Part shown: positions 55,930-64,000 of the stretch, piece after piece
Numbering within the stretch: the stretch's first letter is position 1
How the letters are laid out: every line of letters starts with the position of its first letter
Made by a program: the position numbers and the translations under genes
From: Tipula vernalis
Taxonomy: Eukaryota > Arthropoda > Insecta > Diptera > Tipulidae
DNA: 64,000 bases
Direction: 5' to 3'
Assembly (NCBI GenBank): GCA_958295665.1
Contig: OY282558.1
Span: 185,358,015-185,422,014 of the forward strand
The notes under the pieces: model-generated
The model's input: only the letters and a program-made list of their open reading frames with translations
What the model was told of the DNA's origin: nothing
The model's database searches: none

Positions 55930-57470
55930 TCAAAACAACTTTTCTCGACGTTTTGAAAGTTCCTGAGTCTAAAAAAGCAAAAAAAAAAAAACCGTCCGTC
56001 TGTCTGGATGTCTGGAATGTCTGTATGTCTGTACCTATGGTATCTCGAGAACGGCTGGTTCGATTTTTTGCCAATCTGTTGCTATGGTCAAGGCCCAGAT
56101 TTGAAAAGCTTTTGGAACCTGTGCCTCATGAGGGTCAGGTAATAAAATACCTGGTTATAGAAATATTTACCAATTTTTTATATATGCTGGTTTGAATATT
56201 AAGTTGGGTATTGAATTTGGGGTTGAGTTGAAGGTTAAGCTAGGGGTCAATTTGTGGGTTGAGTTCAAGTTGAATTGGAGTTGAGTTGGGTTGGGTTAAG
56301 ATATAGTGAGCTGTTAACCAATTTTTTATATATGCTGGTTGGAGGATTGAGTTGCAAGAAAGTTTGCGGTTGGGTTGAGGTTTAAATTGGGGGCGTTATA
56401 ATAAGTGTAGTATAATAAATGAGTGTTTGTATGTATGTACAGCGTGTGTGTATGGTATTTAAACAAATCCGCACGCCTTGACCGATTTGGACCAAACTGT
56501 ACACAAATATTGTTTAAGTCTTAAGAAAGGGTTAATATCTCAAACCTAAAATTGAACATTTTACATTTCAAATTGAACCTCTAGCAAATTATATGAATGG
56601 CCAATTAGGATGGAATTTATCTATTTCTTAACGGATTTTAGTCTAATTTGACATCCATTTGAAAAAGAAATTGTAAAATGATGTTTAGATGAAGTTCTGG
56701 AGTATGGCCAAGTATGAGAGAACTTGCCTATTTCTCAACCAATTATGATGAAATTCGATAGGTAGACTAGTATTGGGATTCTAAAATTATTTTTAGATGA
56801 GATTCTTATTTTTAGATGATTTTTAGATAAAGTTCTGGAATATGGCCAAGTAGGATGCAACTTTGATATTCCTTAACCGATTATAATGAAATTCAAGATT
56901 AGGAATGAGGATTTAAAATAATATTTCTAATTCCAAAACTCTGCACTACTGTTACGAGTTTCGATGTTGAGGCGCGTGTCCGCTACACACTATATTTTTC
57001 TAAGCAAGGCCAAACTTACCGCTCTGACAGCAAATACTCAGAAAACATAACACAAAGTTTAAAGCGAAGGAATGGCAAGGAAAGTTTCTAATGGAACTTG
57101 AATTTAATTAAGGAGATAATCTTGATCGTTTAGCAAATGAAATAGTATGTTTAGGCTGTCTTAAAGAAATTTCAACAGCTGCATGATTCACAGAAACCTA
57201 AAAAGACAACATTATAGAAGCCATAATGATATATTTCTAAAGAAGAGTCTAAAAATAATTTTTGGGTCACATTTCCTTCTATTCGTTGGAAACGTCGAAA
57301 TTCATCATAGTCGGTTAATACTCGTAGCTAAGTTATAGAACTTTATCCAAAAATCATTTTAGAATCCCACTTTCAATGCACATGTCAATTTTCATCATAA
57401 TCGGTTAAGGAATAGCCAAGCTCCATGCTATTTGGTCATTCATATAATTTGTTAAGGGTTCAATTTGGAA
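55930..57470 (+). repeat. Modular repeat M, copy 2 (with an inverted half)
   Basis: CCGTCCGTCTGTCTGGATG and ATGGTATCTCGAGAACGGCT (55990-56056), then a TTGAGTTGAAGTTGAG array (56200-56390), then the ~110-bp units with CAACCAATTATGATGAAATT and AACCGATTATAATGAAATTC (56620-56940). From about 57290 to 57470 the same units appear inverted (TTCATCATAGTCGGTTAA, TCATCATAATCGGTTAAGG). It matches 15345-16265 module by module. Confidence 0.7.
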
Positions 57471-57509
57471 TGTAAAAGGTCCAATTTGAAATGTAAAACC
57501 TGTAAGATT

Positions 57510-57672
57510 GTAAAATGGTATGTTGTACCATGAACTATGGTACAATGGTACGATTGTATGATGGTTAGATGGTATAGTGTCATGGTGGTATGATGGTGTA
57601 ATGGTATAATGGTATGATGGAATGATTGTTTAAGGTTAATGGTACGACGGTAAGTATGCCGGTATGATGGTG
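57510..57672 (+). repeat. Degenerate GGTATGATGGT minisatellite
   Basis: About 15 imperfect units of 8-11 bp around TGGTATGATGG / TGGTATAATGG. Confidence 0.75.
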
Positions 57673-58110
57673 AGTAGGGTTTGAGTTGAAATTGAGTTGG
57701 ATTTGAAAGAGAAGTTCGGTTAGGGATTAATTTGAGGTCGAGTTTATGTAGCTTTCCAATCGAGTTAATTTTGGGATTGGGTGGGCAAATAAGTGTAGAG
57801 TTGAGCTTTGAGTCGAGCTAAGTTGAGTTGACGTAGAATTAGGATTTAGTTAGCTTACATTGGGGTGTGAGTTGTTCGGTTGGGGAATTATTTAAGGGTT
57901 GATTTGGAATTTGGTTAAGGGTTGACTTGAAAGTTGATTAAGGGTGGATTTGGTGATTTAATTGATGGCTGGGTTGGCCAATAATTTGGTGATAGCGTTT
58001 TGGATTGTGTTGCGATTGAGATAAAGGTTGAGTGGTAAATTGAGTTAGAGGTTAAGCTGAAGATTGACTTAAGAGGTTCATTTCGGGATTGATTTGGGAG
58101 TTGAATTAAT
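57673..58110 (+). repeat. Degenerate TTGAGTTGG-type array
   Basis: G/T-rich sequence of variants of GGTTGAGTTGGA and TTAAGGGTTGATTTGG, resembling the second module of repeat M at 15600-15830 and 56200-56390. No gene. Confidence 0.6.
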
Positions 58111-58129
58111 CAAGATGAGGTTTCGGCCC

Positions 58130-59720
58130 TTTATAAGTTTGTATTGTAATCCCACATGGCACACCTTATCAAAAACTTGCGCTATGTCCATGAATAAAGC
58201 AGAACACTATTTTTTTCCTCCAGTTGCTTGAACTATTCTATGTATACTTGTTCTATTGTTAAGTGCTCTGGAACAAATCCAAACTGATGATCCGGAATCA
58301 GCTACTTCTCCAGTAGTAATTTTTCAAATAATTTAGACATGATTGGTAGCTTATAGGTCTGTAGTATGTGACTTCTACTAGGGGCTTGTCTGGTTTTGGT
58401 ATTAATATTACTTGTGAAACCTTCCATTGTATTGGAAAATAACCTGTTCTAATGTCACTTATCTGGCCACTCTTGTAAAATTTTTCCTGTGATAAGATCA
58501 TATCCTGGCGCATTTTTAGGGTTTAACTCTCTCAGAACCACAGCTCTTACTTCTAACATAGAAAACGTCTTGACAGTATGATTCATTTGCAATGGTAATT
58601 CCAACTAGTTTTAAATGATGTTATTTCCTTCGTCCGTATTTTCTGGTGGATAAGGTTGAAATACCCTTTCAAAATGGTCTGTAAATGCTTCAGCCTTTTC
58701 TTAATTATTTCTCGCCCCGTGACCGTCACTTTTACGTATTGGCGGAATATGCTTTTATGGTTGTTTAAGCTTATTATGCGCCTTCAGCAGTGAATAATCT
58801 ATTTCCTTCTGTTGGTGATATTCTTGAGTTGATTGTTTTTGGTTACTGATATGCAGTTCTTTTAACTGTTTGTTCGCTTTGTTTAGTTTACGTTTATCTC
58901 CCGCTAATCGATATCATTGCCATTGCCGTCTTAACTTTCTTTTCACCTTAATCATTTTCTTGAAAACATTTAAATATTCGCCGTTCTTTTCTTTCTCATT
59001 TTGCAGTGGTGTGGACCTTAAAGCTGCCATCTGAATACATTCATTGAGAAGTTCAACTGCTTGATGTAAATCACTCTCCGCCTTTAACTTGACGTTTGTG
59101 TTTAGTTTCTCTGTTACCTTTTATCGGAAGTAGTTCCAGACAGTTTTATTGTTGTTTAACATTGGTTGTTTCTGTGTATTCATTATCTTTGTTCCCAAAA
59201 TGATTACGTATTACCCAAAATGATTACTGACGTATAGGATCTTTCTCCTATCACTTGGCTAATAGGTAGGTTCAGTGGTGGATACATGATGAAGATTATT
59301 TCTTTGAATTTATTTTAATCAAACGTTGCCTCTCGTTGTCACCAAACTTGATCGCCAATGTTGGTGTTTTGCATTATAATCACTTCTGCTATAAGGCGAT
59401 GTTCCAAAGAATGGCCGAAATGATTATGACACCTAGTAGCCAATCTTCTATTACTGCAGTAATTGCTTGAAGTTGCTCCTTCTTATACTTTTCTATTTCA
59501 TGGTGTTAATTATGTTTTTGATTACAACTGTAGTGCCACCATGAGATTAGGACGATTTGTCTCATAGATATAGTGTATCTGGGAATTTATAGAAAACTGT
59601 TGCTGGTGTTATGCATTCCAGATATTAGCATGACATCAATTTCTTGTTGTATCAAGAAATTTTTAAACTTCTTGTTCATGTTATGACAAGCCGTTGGTAT
59701 TCCAGGTTGCTAGTTTAAGG
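58130..59720 (-). pseudogene. Jockey ORF2: endonuclease and partial reverse transcriptase
   Basis: The endonuclease start has NFLIQQEIDVMLISGMHNTS (about 59650), then IPRYTIS and KYKKEQLQAITAVIEDWL. The RT part has YFPIQWKVSQVILIPKPDKP and a TYYRPISYQSCL segment (58440-58350), then IPDHQFGFVPEHLTIEQV (about 58290) and ALFMDIAQVFDKVCHVGL (about 58180), the first catalytic Asp motif. It ends before the FADD box. Frames change several times, so only the family assignment is safe. Confidence 0.7.
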
Positions 59721-60060
59721 GTTCTGCACATTGAATGACTTGGAGACAACGGTCGTTAGAAGATTAAGAATAGTACCGAGTTTTGTCATTAATTTTTCCA
59801 TCATGGAAATTATGATGTTGTAACCGTTGTATAGAAGAATACTCGGGCGGTCCTTCTTGATTTATAGAGTTGTTCGTTGAATGGTTTTCTTTGGTACGAT
59901 TTCCTTCCAAAGTTTGATCTTTAATTGAATCTTTGAGTTTCTGCGCATTTGTGGTCCTAGTAACTAACAGATAAGATGGGTTCGGTTTTGTAGCGAGTTA
60001 CGACTTCTCCACTATATTTTTCTCTGAGAGGGGGAAATGGAGCACACATTTCACCTCTTT
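58130..60060 (-). mobile_element. Jockey-clade non-LTR retrotransposon remnant
   Basis: Reading right to left on the minus strand: a tail of an ORF1-like region (about 59960-59780), endonuclease pieces (about 59710-59250), linker (59250-58520), and RT N-terminal part to the first catalytic motif (58513-58130), where it breaks off. Many stops and frame changes are present. The missing RT C-terminal half is the part found in the separate fragment at 23830-24180. Confidence 0.7.
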
Positions 60061-60273
60061 ATCCGAAATTTTCTTTAAGAGGCTACGCCGTGTGTTACCG
60101 AATTACAGGTAAATCATGTTATTGGTAGCGGCAAACAGTTTAGCAATGAAATCATTTTTAAAAGAAAGAAACATATAATTTACGAACTATTCATTCTAAC
60201 TTACAACGTTGAGAGATATAGTGGTCCGACTCACTTTCCTGCTACGATGTTGCCTACATCTGCATCAATAGTG
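60061..60273. other. Junction between the Jockey and BEL/Pao remnants
   Basis: Nothing recognised. Confidence 0.3.
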
Positions 60274-61069
60274 TTAATTGGTACAGTGAGCAAATCTTCG
60301 AAATTGGTCGTTTTGTGCATTTAGATTTAACCTCGAGTGTAACACCTCTTGTGAATGAAGAATTTTTGCCAATGGCCATTTTGATGGAGGAAAATTCTCG
60401 TCTTTTAGTAAAACCTGATCGCCAATTGCTATTTCAGGTTCCTTATGCATCCATTTGAGTCGTTGTTGTAAGCGACTCAAATAGTCACCCAGCGTTGCCA
60501 AAAATGCCGGTAAATTCGTTGGGTTAGTTGCCATCGGGATCAGTGATTTTCATTTAAATTGAGAACGCTTGCTTCAGGAATAGAATTAAGAGCATAGCAT
60601 ATTAAAAACTGACCGGGTGCCAGAACGATTAGGTCATTAGGATAATTATTTTTAACAGTGGTTCTTATTTCCTCGTAAGTCAACTTATTTTCTCCAATAG
60701 TCCTGCGTAGATCCTGTTTTAGCCAAAACTGTAGAGCTGATTTGAGTTCGTCTGTAGATAGAAACCCAAATAGTTTGCTAGATTTATTACATACACTTAC
60801 AGTGTTTTATTACATACACTTACACAAAAAGTACATATGCAATAATTCGAATCAATTTTGAAATGCTTGAATATTTGTTAATTAGATCCCATGACTCGTT
60901 CTTGAATAATGTTGAGTGTACTAACTTGCGTTAGTATAAAGGAAGGACCAGTCCACCAAAGTGGGTAATTTTGCAATGCAGTAGATGATATCTCTCTGGA
61001 CGGGCAATCGGATGGGTTATTTTCTGACGACACATGCCGCCATTGACTGATGTTTACTCTGAATTTCAC
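60274..61069 (-). pseudogene. BEL/Pao RNase H end and integrase with missing core
   Basis: WRHVSSENNPSDCPSREIS and LWWTGPSFI (60878-61069) are the usual segment between RNase H and integrase. Next, DELKSALQFWLKQ (about 60740) runs almost directly into GENKLTYEEIRTTVKNN and APGQFLICYALNSIPEAS (about 60690-60570) and the C-terminal IGDQVLLKDENFPPSKWPLA (about 60400). In intact BEL elements several hundred residues with the catalytic D, D and E lie between the first two, so the core was probably deleted. Confidence 0.65.
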
Positions 61070-62326
61070 TGAATTTCAGTGACCCTGTTTGTAATAAATG
61101 CTTTCCATCAGTTAGGTTATCCTTTCAATCAGCACAGTACCACCGTGGAGTCGGTCCAGCCATTCATAGTACAGGGTTTATATGGGTTCACGGATGTGAA
61201 TTTTTTGAATAACCTTGCGAATAATAGAGCGCCATATAATTCCAGTCGTGGTAACGACACTTGCCTTATAGGTGCAACTCTTGTTTTTGCGACTAATTCG
61301 GAAACTTCCATCGGAATATAGTACCCAGGAATAGATAGCCGCTGTATAAGCTGAATTGGACGCATCGTAAAAGCCATGCAGCTCGCAAGATTGTTGGTTC
61401 GCATGTTTCTTTGATATGTTCTGGTACTGGGTCGTTCCAATCGACGTGTGCTAACTAGAGTTTTTGTAGAATGGTTTTCGCAGTAATAATGCACGGGGAA
61501 ACCCAACCCAAAGGCTCAAAGAGCCGAGATATGTCAGAGAGGATTCCCCTTTTGGTTATATCCTCATTATTGGACATGGAAATGTTGTAGCCAATTTCAT
61601 CGGTCTTTGGATTCCAGGAAATGCTAAGTGTTTTAATTGAATCATCGTTGCAGATATTCAATGGTGATCTAATTTCGTGCAATTCGCTCGGAATAGATCG
61701 AAGAATATCAGCATGATTCGACGATCATTTTCGAAGTTCAAATCCACCAGATTTCAGGAGTTCAATCAATTCTATTTGTAGTTTCAGTGCTGCCTCGATC
61801 GAATCTCCACCAGACATTACGTCATCAAAATACATCTCGTACCGAACACTTTCAGATGCTAATGGAAATTGTTGCCTCTTATCGCGAGCTAATTGCATTA
61901 CTATTTTGATAGCCAAGTACGGAGCACTCGCAGTCCCATAGGTTACTGTGTTTAAGCGAAGATCAGTAATTGGTTCATCAGTCGTTAAATGCTAACCAAT
62001 ACGTTGAAAATCGGTTTCATCAATGTTCACCTTAATTTGCCGGTACATTAGTTTAATGTCTGCTGTGAATGCAACCATATAAGTGTCCCGTCATTAATTT
62101 TTGATTCAATGAGACACCGACTTTCGAGAGGTCATCAAGTAGTAATTCTCCAGTTACATCCACGCCTAACAATATGTCGATGACACCTGATTTGTAATAG
62201 AACTTTGTAATTTATAGAGCCTACTCCAATAATAGGAATCGTAATCGGTTTTCCTTTAAGACCTAGCTTCTTCACAGCTGCCTCGATAATGAATGTCGCC
62301 TGAGAGCCCTGATCGAGAAGGGCCCG
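61070..62326 (-). pseudogene. BEL/Pao protease, reverse transcriptase and RNase H
   Basis: RALLDQGSQATFIIEAAVKK (about 62325-62265) is the BEL protease active-site region (D-x-G-S). SAPYLAIKIV then YEMYFDDVMSGGDS (about 61830) is the RT catalytic box with YxDD in the form MYFDD. RGILSDISRLFEPLGWVSPC (about 61540) is the following conserved segment, and VAPIRQVSLPRLELYGAL (about 61250) belongs to RNase H. Frames shift about five times between these. Confidence 0.7.
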
Positions 62327-63199
62327 TTACGTCATCTGTGCACCAAATGTCGACTGTACTTTGATAAGTACTGATGCCAATAAAATTTGTGTATCGGTAT
62401 ATGTAACTGGATTATCAAGGGCTCCAGGCGCATTGACGTTTGGAGTAGTAGCCTCTTTACTTTGTTGTTGTTCGTTTGCAGCTTGGTTAAATTCAACCGA
62501 TGTAGTTTTCTTTGTTATGTCGAGTAAAAAAGTTTTCATTTCAACCGACGACGGATTTAAAAACCGTTTAAACCTATCTTGCAAGAACAATCGCAGATTC
62601 TTCCAAGTTGGAAGTTTGTCGTTTGATGCATTTGCCAATTCCCATTGTTTTAAGCTTTCACAATCTAGTTTTTGTACGACCATAAAAACGATTCAATCGT
62701 CTCAATGTTGAGTTGGTAATGCTCGTAAGGTTTTAGTTGTATCTAACAGTTTTTTAATGGCTGTCGATGACAAAATATGTAAATTTGGCTGTGACGTCAA
62801 GCATATAAAATGGTGATAAACAATAACCCTTTTGTTGTCATATCGATTCACCAAAGTTTTCCAGGCATTATCATAATTAGCATCGGTGGTTTGAATGTTT
62901 CGAAGTAACTGCTCTGCTTCCCCAGATAAATTCGTCTTCAATTAATGCAGCTTTTCTACATAAGAAACCGATTTATTGTCATGAATAAGCGTATTAAACA
63001 GGTCTCGAAATGATGTCCATGCTAAATAATTTTGTGTATGTTAATGTTGGCATCGTGGTTGTAGATGATGCTGGTATGTGTTTTTCAAACATTTCAGAAA
63101 TTTCACCCATTAAATTGCTGAACTATTCTTCTCCTGTTGAAAATCCTCTAATTTGCCAGCACGATTTATTTTTGAAACCAAGCCTGTAGCTGATGGCAT
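62327..63199 (-). pseudogene. BEL/Pao gag
   Basis: ATG at 63199 opens MPSATGLVSKINRAGKLEDF, a typical start. Later pieces give GEAEQLLRNIQTTDANYDNA (about 62900) and KLDCESLKQWELANAS (about 62660), the helical region of BEL gag proteins. Frame changes occur near 63120, 62940 and 62690. Gag forms the particle around element RNA. Confidence 0.65.
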
Positions 63200-63530
63200 A
63201 ATCTGAAAAACTGTAAAAATCAATAGTTTCACAAGCCTTGTCAATTCCGAGATATTATGAAAAATATCGGCATACGTGCGGTGTATGCATTTACGGTTAC
63301 AAATTGAACAAACTGAACAAATGCAGAAGCTATACAGTCCTTTTTACAAAATTACCAACTCAACGATTTTTTTTTTTTTCGAAATAAAATGTGATTGCGT
63401 AATTTTCAATTTTATAGGATTTTTATAGAAGTAAAATGACATCATTTAATATTTGATGGGTTGTAACAACGTAATGGTAACGACTATCGAAAAGACGTAA
63501 TAATCTTTTTGGCTCAGAATTACATCTCTC
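63200..63530. other. BEL/Pao upstream DNA, no clear LTR
   Basis: Expected position of the 5' untranslated region and LTR of the element, but I cannot fix LTR ends. Confidence 0.3.
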
Positions 63531-63531
63531 T

Positions 63532-63607
<76 letters not shown>
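63531..63607. repeat. (CT)n microsatellite
   Basis: About 38 uninterrupted CT dinucleotides on the plus strand. The minus frame through it (Arg-Glu repeats) is not coding. Confidence 0.95.
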
Positions 63608-63609
<2 letters not shown>

Positions 63610-64000
63610 TACGAATGTTCAGTTTATCATACAACACCCTGTATCTATATGTGGACTGAATTACTGACTATACCCTTTTGTTTGTTTTATGTACATATAA
63701 TATATACTTTAGTCGAAGTATTAGCGAACTGCAAAACACTTTATACAATTATCTTTGGCATTGCGAGTTTTCTTTTTACGAAATGCCGCTGTAGCGTAAT
63801 GTCAAAAATAAACCAAAATCTCTGTTTACGAAAAGAAATTTTGTTACTATCTCAAACATTAACTATTATTTATTTTTGGCATAAGGCCTGTGGCGTTCAC
63901 TAATTTCACTAATTGCACTGACAGAAAATGACAGTTCAAAAATAAACAAATTAAAATGTACTAAATTATAACAAGCATTTTATTCTCCTAAATTATTCCG
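63608..64000. other. Window end, no gene recognised
   Basis: AT-rich. ACAACACCCTGTATCTATAT at 63633-63652 resembles the end of the mariner element at 32.7 kb (CACCCTGTATA) and may be a solo end fragment. Confidence 0.35.

Larger units (their letters stand above)
60274..63199 (-). mobile_element. BEL/Pao LTR retrotransposon remnant, gag to integrase
   Basis: On the minus strand the order is gag (ATG at 63199), protease, reverse transcriptase, RNase H and integrase C-terminus. Each part is present but broken by stops and shifts, and the integrase core appears to be deleted. No LTRs were delimited. It is a different copy from those at 22.9-25.7 kb and 32.9-33.6 kb. Confidence 0.75.

Noticed and set aside
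63446..63637. Arg-Glu repeat frame on the minus strand
   Set aside because: It is the (CT)n microsatellite translated.

Overview
The window looks like AT-rich, transposon-filled DNA from an insect, most probably a fly (Diptera). The evidence is long A/T homopolymers, one clear protein-coding exon with Asn/His homopolymer runs (AAY and CAY codons) ending at a consensus GT splice donor, and decayed Jockey, BEL/Pao, Ty3/Gypsy, Tc1, mariner, pogo and hAT elements of kinds common in Diptera. The species cannot be told from the sequence. I see no bacterial-type genes, rRNA, CRISPR or convincing functional tRNA.

Layout. 1-8.4 kb: non-coding DNA with a minisatellite, a broken reading frame with internal repeats (2431-3024), and a roughly 1.1-kb tandem duplication whose first copy is split by a 1.4-kb hAT-like insertion. 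8.4-10.8 kb: a foldback element and a small MITE. 10.8-13.9 kb: an A-rich leader and the one convincing host exon (13459-13840, plus strand). Everything to its right may be its intron or intergenic DNA. 14.5-20.1 kb: a transposon-like gene fragment, a modular repeat, a hAT fragment and a truncated Ty3/Gypsy element. 20.5-28.6 kb: a palindromic MITE, a tRNA-like segment, mariner and Tc1 remnants, and a BEL/Pao element with an envelope-like gene split by a Jockey fragment. 29-37 kb: a degenerate transposase-like gene, a mariner element with 385-bp inverted repeats, a BEL fragment and a pogo element with both ends. 37.3-37.7 kb: an 8-bp microsatellite. 39.7-43.0 kb: a unit with inverted arms made of ~185-bp repeats, carrying a broken gene that looks like a ubiquitin-specific protease. 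44.8-48.4 kb: Gypsy integrase and non-LTR fragments. 51.7-55 kb: a nearly complete non-LTR ORF2. 55.9-64 kb: the modular repeat again, a Jockey element and a BEL/Pao element.

All mobile-element genes seen carry stops, frameshifts or deletions, so no intact autonomous element is present. The unit I consider most worth a second look is the 39.76-43.0 kb element: its gene keeps a Cys box, a CxxC pair, a His box and a terminal Asp in the order of a C19 deubiquitinase, inside repeat-built inverted arms. Family names below rest on motif recognition by eye, without database searches.
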